Positions 1 to 8,324 of a stretch of DNA of 11,778 bases are shown here, piece by piece (position 1 is the stretch's first letter; each line of letters begins with the position of its first letter). The notes below the pieces were generated by a model. The model made no database searches. It had not been told where the DNA came from and saw only the letters and a program-made list of their open reading frames with translations. The DNA is from Fragilaria radians (taxonomy: Eukaryota; Bacillariophyta; Fragilariophyceae; Fragilariales; Fragilariaceae), in the NCBI GenBank assembly GCA_900642245.1, contig CAAAJI010000653.1, positions 15,908 to 27,685 of the forward strand, written 5' to 3'. The translations under genes and the position numbers were made by a program.

Positions 1-712
1 ATTGTTAAATTTCACGGGTGACAGGAGCGACGATTGTAGAGATGAAAGGTTGAGGCCAAAAAAACAAAGGTTTAGTAATTGGGTTATGATTCAGATTAAG
101 GGACTATCATATGTACCGTTACTCGAAACCCCAAGTTTTGTGATTGGTTACACATAACTATCAATTTCATTATGGTGTAAATCAGTATGAAATCGATGTA
201 ATACTGATAGAATGATGACCTGTATGGAATTATCTCAGACAGAACATGATCCACTTATCCAATTTATAAAAGATAAAGATGTTTGTACATGTTACAACCT
301 ACTCATGATCATGGATGCTGCTAGCATTAGAATAAGATAATATGTACTTAGAGAATGGTGATCCTCCGTTTACTATCTTTGTCTTGTCTTGTCTATGTTG
401 GATGCAAAGGGGAAAACTTGAATTAATGATCCTAGTAGTTGAAATAGATAATGAACATGTATGATGCAACATATCAATCAAGTGATGGTAATTGCCATTA
501 ATTGAATGCTTTAATTCCGGTAAAGTGATGGCTGATTTTGTCTGTTGCTCCATAATCTCATCACCTTGACAATTGATCTTTTATCTGCATGGTCAAAAAC
601 ATAACAGTGCCTAGATATTGAGACAATAATAGTCTACAGATTCTAAATATTTTAATGATTTTCTTTCCACAGATTTATCAGCGTCATAATGAGGTTCAAG
701 AACTAATGTTTA
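1..712. other. Intergenic DNA at the left edge, no supported gene
   Basis: No gene can be supported here. An 84-codon open frame exists on the minus strand (299-553, ATG at 551-553), but it has no recognisable domain, signal peptide or convincing composition. The only local oddity is a short run of a five-base motif (gtctt, around 379-393). The right end is set where the sequence becomes homologous to 3511 onward. Confidence 0.5.
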
Positions 713-1440
713 TTTAACTTATGTTTACAACTATAATTCCCATTGAACTTATCACCTAACTTTAAACAAATATGTCTTTTCTTTTTCAAGAGTTCTTGCA
801 GACATTTTTCCACTTTCGGTCATGCAACTCATCATCAAGACGCGCATTCAACTGAGCAAGGAGGTTGTTGATTGCGTCCGTGTTCTTTTCCTTGTTTTCA
901 GACCAGAATAGTCTTCATCCGGTCCAATCTTTATGGAGCGTAGTCAAGCTGATTTCTTCTGGAGCTTAATTTTCCAAAATTCCTGGTTTAATGAAGAAGC
1001 CTGCATTGCTGTTTCCCCCTGAGATTTTCATGCGTACACTAATGTTTGCCACCTGGACCAAACCATGATCCAAGAGTTCCTGAAGCAATTCACGAGATCC
1101 GTTTCTATTTTTATTGGCTTAAAAAGTAATCCAAAATTTTGCTTTTGGTGATGCCAGAAATGTTTCCATCAATATCCTCCAATCTTTCACCGTGAAGACT
1201 TCATTGACGGAATATATAATATCAAAGTCATAGATGGATACATTGTTTAGATCTTACATCTTCATAAATATAAGCAAGCTTCATGTTACCCAAAGCAGCA
1301 TGTTGGTTGTTAATGAGAATGATGAAGCTCTCTGCAAAAATTCGGCTCCTGATGGGATCATTTTCAATTCCTCCATAAATCCCATGAATCTTCTGTGCAA
1401 AATGTATGATTGTGCTTGATAATCCTGCACCAACTTCAAT
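713..1440 (+). repeat. Direct repeat copy 1 (about 728 bp), 3' half of pseudogene plus 3' flank
   Basis: This segment aligns to 3511-4237 in the same orientation. By eye the first 125 bases or so (713-837) carry 11 substitutions against copy 2, while the next roughly 597 bases carry only two substitutions and one single-base deletion. It contains the last two fifths of a decayed methyltransferase-like gene (down to the stop at 966-968) and about 250 bases of downstream flank. Similarity ends abruptly near 1440, inside the pseudogene just upstream of the SAM-binding motif; the older 5' half of the gene is not repeated. No terminal inverted repeats or target-site duplications were seen, so a mobile element is not indicated. 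Confidence 0.95.
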
Positions 1441-2422
1441 TAATCTCAGATATCTTCTTTGGTGAGTTGACATCAATGGTAAAAAGTACATTTTAATGGC
1501 ATCAACTTGAGCGTTAACCCCATTTTTAGTTTCTTCATTGTATGCAGAGTTACCAACATATCTGGAAACAAAATACTTGCTTTTTGTGTACAGGTCATGA
1601 TAGATTACTTGAATGGACTTCTTTTGGTTAGCAAGAACATCTCTTGGACGGTAGATGATGTTGCTAGCTGCTGCTTTTTTCAAGTCTGCAGCATTGAAGC
1701 AAGGAAATGAAGGAGTAGCAAACAATTCACAACGGAAATTGTTTTCATGGAATTCAAACGTAGAAAGGAATTCTCTTCAAAAAGAAGAAATTCCCTCCAA
1801 TTGAAAGAAAGAGCTTGCATCATGGGCAATTTTAAGAGATTCTTCACTTCTTCCATGAAGTCATCTTTTTCTTTGTGAGAAGCACCAAAATTCTGTAAAG
1901 CTCTTGCATAAGAGCTTAAATTCCCACAGGTAAGACCAAAGACAAAAGCCCTTTTGGCCTTGAGAGAGAAAAATTGGTATCTTCTTCAAGATACTTGATT
2001 TCTAAATTATCAAATGGTGTGTCCACAGATGCTTGTGCAAGCATCTTTTGGCACATAAACAGCACAGAGACCTTTGTGTCCATGATCCTATACTCTTTCT
2101 CCGAACAAGGCCAGAAATCAACATTTTGATGGAACTTACACTGGTGATTGAGAAGTTTCCACCTGGTTTTCTGAAGGAGAGAGAATTCTGTCCCAGAAAT
2201 CAAGTTTTTAGACTCATCATTGGATAGCTTGAGAGAATTTGCACAAATTGGAAAAACAAAATCATTCTTAACCTCATCATCATTAAAATCATCAGGTAAG
2301 GTAAGAGGCTCTGGGGAGACAAATAGGTTGGAAAAAGAATGGTTCTAAATTGCAAAGCTAGAAGCTTCACTGATACCCCAAAGTGTAAGAATATTCTTAA
2401 AAATGGAATGAATTGGCTTCAT
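966..2422 (-). pseudogene. Decayed class I SAM-dependent methyltransferase-like gene, nearly full length
   Basis: Reading the minus strand from the ATG at 2420-2422 to the stop at 966-968 gives about 485 codons of protein-like sequence in several frames. Lesions seen: an in-frame TAG at 2345-2347, a frame change near 1947-1957, another near 1750-1760, a third between 1231 and 1254, and an in-frame TAA at 1119-1121. The parts on either side of each lesion read as one protein. A conserved-looking N-terminal region contains FWPCSEKEYRIM; the middle contains YHDLYTKSKYFVSRYVGN. It is followed by a motif I-like SAM-binding loop (LIEVGAGLSSTIIHFAQ), an acidic-end strand (GGIEND) and a later strand segment (KAKFWITF), as in Rossmann-fold methyltransferases. 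The layout loosely recalls DOT1-like enzymes, but the substrate cannot be inferred. An intron could explain one break but not all five. The C-terminal 475 bp lie in the duplicated segment. Confidence 0.8.
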
Positions 2423-2509
2423 TGTGAAAAAGGAAAAAGAAACGTAAAATAAAAATATGAAAATACGGGAAAATGTCACAAAGTACTGGATGAATGCAGC
2501 AATCAATAC
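1441..2509. other. Single-copy segment holding the 5' part of the pseudogene
   Basis: This stretch lies between the end of direct repeat copy 1 and the minisatellite and has no second copy in the window. It carries the N-terminal half of the decayed methyltransferase (minus strand, 2422 downward). The roughly 90 bases 5' of the pseudogene ATG (2423-2509) would have been its promoter; they are AT-rich and show no clear TATA box. Several open frames on the plus strand here (for example 1507-1710 and 2033-2227) are shadows of the pseudogene. Confidence 0.6.
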
Positions 2510-3420
2510 TGGATATACCCAAAACAATTTGGCACAACACTTTGAAAGCCAAATACCGTGGGTTGGGTGCAAATGATGTTTGCTTCCTTTTCTTTGAACA
2601 ACCCAAGAGTATGAGCAACAAAGTGCACAAGAGAATATATTGGCAAAGCGTCAGTTGGGTTCAAAAGATGTTTGAATATTGCTTTTCTTTGGATGACCCA
2701 AGACAATGAGCAACAAAATGCACAAGTCCATTCAATCCTAGAGCGTCAGTTGAGTTCAAAAGATGTTTGAATATCACTTTTCTTTGGACAACCCAAGACA
2801 ATGAGCAACAAAGTGCACAAGTCAATTCAATCCTAGAGCGTCAGTTGAGTTCAAAAGATGTTTGAATATCACTTTTCTTTGGACAACCCAAGACAATGAG
2901 CAACAAAGTGCACAAGTCAATTCAATCCTAGAGCGTCAGTTGAGTTCAAAAGATGTTTGAATATTGCTTTTCTTTGGACAACCCAAGACAATGAGCAACA
3001 AAGTGCACAAGAGAATATATTGGCAAAGCGTCAGTTGGGTTCAAAAGATGTTTGAATATTGCTTTTCTTTGGACAACCCAAGACAATGAGCAACAAAGTG
3101 CACAAGTCAATTCAATCCTAGAGCGTCAAATGAGTTCAAAAGATGTTTGAATATCACTTTTCTTTGGACAACCCAAGACAATGAGCAACAAAGTGCACAA
3201 GACAATATATTGGCAAAGCATCAGTTGGGTGCAAAAGATGTTTGATCTCTTTTTGTCAGATGATCCAAGACAATGAGCAACAAAATGCACAAGTCCATTC
3301 AATCCTAGAGCGTCAGTTGAGTTCAAAAGATGTTTGAATATTGCTTTTCTTTTGACAACCCAAGACAATGAGCAACAAAATGCACAAGACAATTCAATTG
3401 CAAAGCAAGAGCTGGGAATG
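2510..3420 (+). repeat. 95-bp tandem repeat (minisatellite), about nine units
   Basis: The anchor atgagcaaca recurs at 2611, 2706, 2801, 2896, 2991, 3086, 3181 and 3273, with an equivalent site at 3368. Spacing is 95 bp throughout except one 92-bp step. A more diverged unit can be traced to about 2510, and the last unit decays into unique sequence near 3410-3420. Two unit versions are mixed: one with gagaatatattggcaaagcg after the anchor (starting at 2631 and 3011, with a variant at 3201), and one with gtcaattcaatcctagagcg or a close variant (2726, 2821, 2916, 3106, 3293). Central units are nearly identical and edge units diverged, as expected from unequal crossing-over. Since 95 is not a multiple of three, and the frames are stopped, the array does not encode a repeat protein. 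The 60-90-codon open frames within it are by-products of the repeat. Confidence 0.95.
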
Positions 3421-3510
3421 CAAGTTGCTTGATTGCTTTCAATACAAGTAGGGCATATTGATTTGCCCCATATGTTTATCTATATCACCTTGTGTTAACT
3501 TAACTTATCC
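3421..3510. other. Spacer between minisatellite and repeat copy 2
   Basis: This is ninety bases of AT-rich DNA with a small hairpin potential (GGGCA at 3451-3455 against TGCCC at 3464-3468). It ends in taactta-type repeats (3494-3507) that resemble the first bases of the duplicated segment. This short homology may mark the duplication junction. No gene is visible. Confidence 0.4.
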
Positions 3511-4237
3511 TTTAACTTATGTTTACAACTTTAATTCCCTTTGAACTTATCATCTAACTTTAAACAAATATGTCATTTCTTTTTCAAACGTTCTTGCAAA
3601 TTCTTTTCCACTTTCGGTCATACAACTCATCATCAAGACGCGCATTCAACTGAGCAAGGAGGTTGTTGATTGCGTCCGTGTTCTTTTCCTTGTTTTCAGA
3701 CCAGAATAGTCTTCATCCGGTCCAATCTTTATGGAGCGTAGTCAAGCTGATTTCTTCTGGAGCTTAATTTTCCAAAATTCCTGGTTTAATGAAGAAGCCT
3801 GCATTGCTGTTTCCCCCTGAGATTTTCATGCGTACACTAATGTTTGCCACCTGGACCAAACCATGATCCAAGAGTTCCTGAAGCAATTCACGAGATCCGT
3901 TTCTATTTTTATTGCTTAAAATGTAATCCAAAATTTTGCTTTTGGTGATGCCAGAAATGTTTCCATCAATATCCTCCAATCTTTCACCGTGAAGACTTCA
4001 TTGACGGAATATATAATATCAAAGTCATAGATGGATACATTGTTTAGATCTTACATCTTCATAAATATAAGCAAGCTTCATGTTACCCAAAGCAGCATGT
4101 TGGATGTTAATGAGAATGATGAAGCTCTCTGCAAAAATTCGGCTCCTGATGGGATCATTTTCAATTCCTCCATAAATCCCATGAATCTTCTGTGCAAAAT
4201 GTATGATTGTGCTTGATAATCCTGCACCAACATCAAT
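3511..4237 (+). repeat. Direct repeat copy 2 (about 727 bp)
   Basis: This is the second copy of 713-1440, offset by 2,798 bp at its left end and 2,797 bp at its right end because of a one-base deletion near 3914. From 3636 on it is almost identical to copy 1; the left 125 bases are about 9 percent different. Similarity stops near 4237, where copy 1 continues into the 5' half of the pseudogene and this copy continues into unrelated sequence. Confidence 0.95.
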
Positions 4238-4252
4238 AAGTGATACCTTCAA
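3764..4252 (-). pseudogene. Truncated second copy of the methyltransferase-like pseudogene (3' part)
   Basis: On the minus strand this copy starts just before the SAM-binding loop (LIDVGAGLSSTIIHFAQ, around 4240 downward) and runs to the stop at 3764-3766. It shares with copy 1 the frameshift just after the segment LAYIYEDVRS and the TAA in the ITF-stop-A context (here 3916-3918). A one-base deletion next to that stop also puts the last 50 codons in a different frame from the preceding segment, unlike copy 1. Everything N-terminal to motif I is missing. It cannot make a complete methyltransferase. The shared damage indicates duplication of an already dead gene, or later copying of one copy onto the other. 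Confidence 0.85.
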
Positions 4253-4584
4253 ATCCGGTTACCCAATCGTTTGAGAAGAATATTATTGGAAATAAAACTG
4301 CCGTAAAAAATTGTCTATAGGCTATTTTCCATCATTGCAGCAATTAAACAATTGTATCTCAACCTTTATTTCTTAGTTTTCACGAAATTAAAGTTTATAT
4401 CAATTTCTATTCCTAATCTTAATCAAAATATTCCTCCATTAATGGCAGGTTTATCTCAATGCGTTAAGATAAACTTATTTTTTCACTAAGCTCATACTCA
4501 TATTGATGTAAAATAAATTTAATTTTTGTCTAAACTTTCGTAGCCTACGTAGTAAGGTGGGCACCTTTTCTTTGAAAAATAACT
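4238..4584. other. AT-rich intergenic DNA beyond the duplication breakpoint
   Basis: This stretch is unrelated to the sequence that follows copy 1 at 1441. It has stops in all frames, runs of A and T, and one small palindrome (CGTAG-c-CTACG, 4539-4549) close to the start of the next open frame. No gene, RNA or element is recognised. Confidence 0.5.
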
Positions 4585-4938
4585 ATGCTCTATGGACCGC
4601 TTCTAAGTAACGAAAAAGTGACGGTAACAAACAATTTTGTTCTTGCTCAAATTTGTGACTTTGTACATGTTTTGGGGAAATATATCAGTCTAATAATTGA
4701 GGATTTCAATCAACTTTATTTGCTTCATATGCTCCAATTAGAGCATACACAGCGCATCTTACCTCTCTATCAAGTAGTATATTTTGCTCACAGCAAAAAA
4801 AATGTGCCTGTGTTGGATTGGACATTTGTTATTACGTCGGAGAATCGAATTCAATCGGGGGACTTTGAATTACTAGAAGTGGATTACAGTGAATTTAGAA
4901 GGGGTTTTTCACATAAGTTCTATCCAGATAGCAATTAA
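4585..4938 (+). CDS. Hypothetical protein, 117 codons, unrecognised
   Basis: This is an uninterrupted plus-strand frame from the ATG at 4585-4587 to the TAA at 4936-4938. A stop lies in frame just upstream (4573-4575), so the start is well bounded unless an upstream exon exists. The product is soluble-looking, with no signal peptide or membrane segment. It alternates hydrophobic beta-like stretches (VLAQICDFVHVLGKYISLII, residues 19-38; VLDWTFVIT, about 76-84) and has an aromatic, acidic C-terminus. The first third weakly recalls the OB-fold strand pattern at the N-terminus of replication protein A large subunits, but this is an impression and not a family assignment. In DNA this AT-rich an open frame of this size can arise by chance, or it may be a fragment of a larger decayed gene. 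Confidence 0.4.
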   Translation: MLYGPLLSNEKVTVTNNFVLAQICDFVHVLGKYISLIIEDFNQLYLLHMLQLEHTQRILPLYQVVYFAHSKKNVPVLDWTFVITSENRIQSGDFELLEVDYSEFRRGFSHKFYPDSN

Positions 4939-5129
4939 ATTTAATGTTGAAATATATGACGCTTACATAACGCATCAATGATTGTACTTTATACCGGTGG
5001 CTAAAATCATTTTTCTGCTGTCATTTACCTCAACTGTTTTAAACTCTTGTCAGGTAAGCGTTACTTCTGTGCAATCAAAGAGTACAGGATTTGAACAATC
5101 ACATTGATTTTCTGAAAACAAAATCCTTA
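4939..5129. other. Intergenic DNA, nothing recognised
   Basis: This stretch contains a splice-donor-like CAG/GTAAGC near 5051-5059, but no open frame with an ATG leads into it. It would form the 3' region of the 117-codon frame to its left and the 3' region of the possible remnant to its right. Confidence 0.35.
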
Positions 5130-5490
5130 TTATTGCTTTGAAGAAAGGTTTCGATTCTCAAATAATGTGCTGATGCTGCAAACAATCCGCAGTTGTAACA
5201 GAGAGAACAATAGCATAACAGCAGAAATTGCAACTTCAGCCATGATAACTACAGAATAAGGAGTGGTGGAGATTTTCTTAATCATTTCCTGATGTCAAAA
5301 TAAAGTACTGTTTACATTTATGCTAAATCATACAAACGCTTCTTCATGTGGGACGATGTGCATTTGGAGTCACCAATATACTCATATAGAGAGGTTTATG
5401 TGGGTCGTTCATGATAAAGCTGTCAAAGAACATTTTCTGAAGATTTTTGTAGTCGCAGTATAATCGAAAGTGTATTCTGGGATGTTAAAT
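5130..5490 (-). pseudogene. Possible decayed membrane-protein remnant
   Basis: On the minus strand a 51-codon frame runs from the ATG at 5283-5285 to the stop at 5130-5132. It encodes one clear hydrophobic helix (SVVIMAEVAISAVMLLFSLL) between a basic start and a polar tail. Just upstream is an acceptor-like TTTTGACATCAG. Further upstream, protein-like segments can be read in two frames (YCDYKNLQKMFFDSF around 5420-5460 and LYEYIGDSKCTSSHMKKR around 5330-5385), with a frame change near 5385. Together these suggest the eroded 3' part of a gene, possibly interrupted by short introns, but no family is recognised and chance is a real alternative. It lies immediately downstream of the sulfotransferase, so it could also be that gene's 3' flank. 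Confidence 0.22.
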
Positions 5491-5640
5491 TGTTGTGATA
5501 ACAACTAAGCAAAGATAGATTCAAAGAGTAGCTCCAACATATCCCTCCCTTGGGAGTTGTGGAAACTGAATTGCAAAAATTAATTTTCTAGTTTCAATGG
5601 AAATTTGAATAGGACATTAAATTCCTCTCAATTCCTTGCC

Positions 5641-6858
5641 TCAAGTCGAATTTGTATTCCAAACGGGATCCCATACAAGCATTTCATACAAGCGAAAGTT
5701 ATACGGTCGAAAGAACAAATCTAGCTTAAGACGTGTGGTCTCATTTAAGCTTTTTTCGTAAATTGTTTTGTGAACGGATATGTTGTCTAGCAGAGTATAA
5801 GGTGCAAGTCCTAGGAAGTTCACTACCTTGTCGTATTCTTCTTGTCTGGTCTTGTCGCTGTTGAGTCTCTCAGAAAGAATTGCGTGGAAATCTGACTTGG
5901 GTCGTCCAGCAGCTTCTAAGGCTGTAATGAAGTGCAGAATTTGAATAGCATATATTCCTCTAGTGACAAACGTTCTACATTTTCGTCGTCCATAATTGAT
6001 GCTATTGTCGTTATACTGCTTCCATGCCAAAAGTTCCTCATATGGGTCTGATGCATCAACGATCCCAGCATCAGTTAATTCTCTAATATTGATGTCCACC
6101 CAATCATCAAATGTGTATTTCGTACACCAATTTCGTTCCAGATAATAGTTATAATGACTAAAAGCTCGCTCAGTAGGATTTCTTAAAATTGCCAACACTT
6201 TTGCTTTGGGCATAACACAGTTGAGTAGCTGAGGTATTTCATGTGAATCTTGCATGTACGTTGGCGTATCATCTAGGTACATCTTTCTTGCGTTTCTCTT
6301 CAAACCTGACACAGCCAATGGACACTGAATTCTCAAATGATTTGCATATTGAATTTGGAGGCCGCGTTGATCAATTTGACTCAGTAAATGAGTTTTATTA
6401 CTATTAAAGAAGAACGTCTCCCTTGTTGCCGCCTCCTTGCTACATCTTGATGCAAACCTTGGATTCTTGTGCAAAAACCTGTGAATGGCTTTCGTCCCAC
6501 CCTTTCCTACACCAATCATTATCAGTATTCGCCTTAACCAAGAGGCCGGATGAAACTTTGGAGATGCATATATACAATTCTTCGTAGAAAAGAAATGTAG
6601 CATCTTATCTTTCCACAGTACAAGTGATTCATTTTTCAGTAATTCTGACTGAATTTTCCACTTCACGTCATGGGGAGAAGTGATGAATTCTTTTGCGCCG
6701 ATCCAAGCCTCGGAAGTGTTGCTACCATTTAGTTTGACAGCCTCGCTCGAATCAAATATGTCAGTAAAGTTGATGCCATAGCAGATGAGCAGGATAAGAA
6801 GGCAAGTTGAAAAAATACAATTTGAAGTTGGTGACATCAAGAAAAGAAATGAATTCAT
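5641..6858 (-). CDS. Type II membrane carbohydrate sulfotransferase (Sulfotransfer_1 type, heparan-sulfate-like)
   Basis: This is an intact 405-residue enzyme expected to move sulfate from PAPS to a carbohydrate in the Golgi lumen. A short N-terminal signal anchor (hydrophobic residues about 13-29) gives type II topology, followed by a stem. The catalytic domain starts near residue 108. The 5'-phosphosulfate-binding loop is GVGKGGT (116-122, K119), followed by the RETFFFN segment (146-152), which matches the KExxFF element whose Glu is the catalytic base in heparan sulfate sulfotransferases. A DDTPTYM element (196-202) comes next. The 3'-phosphate-binding region is LRNPTERAFSHYNYYL (225-240, with R226 and S234 in the expected places). 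The C-terminal RGIYAIQI and RPYNFRLYEML segments are also typical of the family. N-glycosylation sequons are present, including NGS and NTS near 44-49. The start is the first Met of a frame with the anchor in the right place; no intron is needed. The exact acceptor sugar cannot be predicted; diatom-type algae carry sulfated cell-surface polysaccharides. Confidence 0.92.
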   Translation of the reverse strand: MNSFLFLMSPTSNCIFSTCLLILLICYGINFTDIFDSSEAVKLNGSNTSEAWIGAKEFITSPHDVKWKIQSELLKNESLVLWKDKMLHFFSTKNCIYASPKFHPASWLRRILIMIGVGKGGTKAIHRFLHKNPRFASRCSKEAATRETFFFNSNKTHLLSQIDQRGLQIQYANHLRIQCPLAVSGLKRNARKMYLDDTPTYMQDSHEIPQLLNCVMPKAKVLAILRNPTERAFSHYNYYLERNWCTKYTFDDWVDINIRELTDAGIVDASDPYEELLAWKQYNDNSINYGRRKCRTFVTRGIYAIQILHFITALEAAGRPKSDFHAILSERLNSDKTRQEEYDKVVNFLGLAPYTLLDNISVHKTIYEKSLNETTRLKLDLFFRPYNFRLYEMLVWDPVWNTNST

Positions 6859-7770
6859 TATCTAGAAATTTTTACAACCCTCTGTCTATCGTAAAAAGTG
6901 AGAAAATTGTTGTCTTCGCCAATCGATTTTGTTGGCGATCAACCGGGTCGGCAACTGAATGGCAACTAATCCTGTGATTTTTTCAGAATTGACATTACCG
7001 AAAGCAGAGGCCAAACCTAACAACAAAAGTGAACTTATTAATGTAAAGAGTAGCAGTATGTTAAGTTATGCATAGGCATACCCATTTGATCCACCTGTAA
7101 CTCTAGCTCTAGTTGGAGCTCTTGATTGAAGACGAAAAAACACGGTGCATATTCCAGTTTTCACAAAGCCTTAACTAGGCCTATAAGAGAATGCATGTGT
7201 CATTCAGAAAAAATGTCACCTTGTGTCAAGAGTATGCTCATTATGCTGTTCCTCAACAGATATAGTAAGGGAAGGGAAGGAGTCCAAACGTGATACATCG
7301 AATTATATGTGAGAGCGTAAAAATCAGAGAGAAATTAATGTAGAAACAAACCTACTTCCAGGGAAATCTTTGTCTAGCACATTTTATTCAGCTTCCTTTG
7401 CTTCTGAGCCACTTCATCAAGATTTTTAATCAGTTTATTTTTGTATCTATTATTAACGCATGGAAATAGATGATACACAATGGTATAACATTTATTTCTC
7501 TGGAAAGGATGAATAATAATAGTATAGATGGTTAAAATTGTGGAAATAATACATTTTGAGATGTAAGTTGTATTTAGGATATTTTAGTCAAGAGAGTGTC
7601 ATCTTTGTTGCATGCAGTTTCAGTAAAGTTCCTGTTTTTGAGAAAGTATTGCGTGGAAGTTAATGATTTGAGTTTGAGAATAATGTTCATTGAATAATTA
7701 AAATACAACTTTCTGCATAGATGTTATCCTTCGTTTTTGTTCGGAAATCTAGATTAAGACACTCATTTAC

Positions 7771-7787
7771 ATATATGTATATATATA
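7771..7787. repeat. Short AT microsatellite
   Basis: An alternating AT tract (atatatgtatatatata) interrupted by one G lies in the long intergenic region. It is simple-sequence DNA with no assigned role. Confidence 0.7.
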
Positions 7788-8294
7788 ATCAAATATCTGT
7801 CTATTTGGCAATATATGGAGCTGAATTACAACAAGGTGATGGATGGACAACAAAAGCACTCAAGTGAACCATTACAGAATGGGCCACTCGGGAGTGTATT
7901 GTATTCTCAGCACAGATGTCTTGAGTCTGGATGCAAACAAAGGAAAAAAAAACAGCCAAGCTTCTTGTTGTTGCAACATCCATCATGAGTTGCTTCCGAT
8001 TGAACTCGTTTTTACAAAGTAATGTTACCAGTGCTGGCGCATACTGAGTAGCATATCCAGCGCCTAATTCCATCTCGTTTGCAAATCAAGTTCCCAGATG
8101 ACTGTATCTCAATTGCTACGTGCACTCACTCCCCCAATCGAATGACTCTTTCTTTGGTAAATACGTAAATACTCAATCAATTTGACACAACGGTCAGGGG
8201 TTGTGGCTGTCCGGCTCTCGCGCGGTACCGAAATCGGGATTCGAAAGAAGTCGTACATTTTTTTCATGTTTGAAATTAAAACTGTGTCAGATAT

Positions 8295-8300
8295 TATAAA
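8295..8300 (+). promoter_or_regulatory. TATAAA motif upstream of the helical-domain gene
   Basis: An exact TATAAA lies 25 bases before the chosen ATG at 8325. If used as a TATA box, transcription would begin almost at the ATG and leave a very short leader, so it may instead sit in the 5' UTR. The evidence is motif and position only. Confidence 0.2.
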
Positions 8301-8324
8301 ACTTTTTTGGAAAATAAAAACAGT

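Larger units (their letters stand above)
6859..8324. other. Long intergenic region between divergent genes
   Basis: About 1.47 kb separate the sulfotransferase start (minus) from the helical-domain gene start (plus), so the region holds both promoters. The part next to the plus-strand gene (about 8180-8245) is clearly richer in GC and CpG than its surroundings, including the palindrome CGGTACCG (8223-8230), as in a promoter or 5' UTR. An open frame of 90 codons on the minus strand (7801-8073) is the only candidate gene; it is discussed as rejected. No RNA gene is recognised. Confidence 0.5.

Noticed and set aside
299..553. 84-codon minus-strand open frame
   Set aside because: No recognisable domain, hydrophobic pattern or neighbour support; open frames of this size are expected in AT-rich DNA.
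2345..2709. Several 67-77-codon frames on both strands at the start of the minisatellite
   Set aside because: They overlap one another, run across repeat units and the pseudogene 5' end, and their similarity to each other comes from the 95-bp repeat. The 25 codons after 2422 belong to the pseudogene.
3126..3392. 88-codon minus-strand frame within the tandem repeat
   Set aside because: It is made of repeat units whose 95-bp period shifts the reading frame at every unit; it stays open by chance.
713..4237. Direct repeats as long terminal repeats of a retrotransposon
   Set aside because: The repeats contain part of a cellular gene, lack TG...CA ends and target-site duplications as far as visible, and the interval between them encodes no reverse transcriptase, integrase or Gag.
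5040..5060. Splice-donor-like TCAG/GTAAGC on the plus strand
   Set aside because: The frame leading into it has no ATG and no clear downstream acceptor with a coding exon was found.
7801..8073. 90-codon minus-strand open frame starting MELGAGYATQYAPAL
   Set aside because: It starts well and contains a pyrimidine-rich tract ending in GCATCCAG that resembles a splice acceptor (about 7926-7948), so it could be part of a spliced gene. No family is recognised and the second half is compositionally unconvincing, so it is not called.
8200..8250. GC-rich patch with GATTCGAA, considered as a tRNA B box
   Set aside because: No cloverleaf can be drawn around it and no A box lies at the proper distance; it is better seen as promoter or leader sequence.
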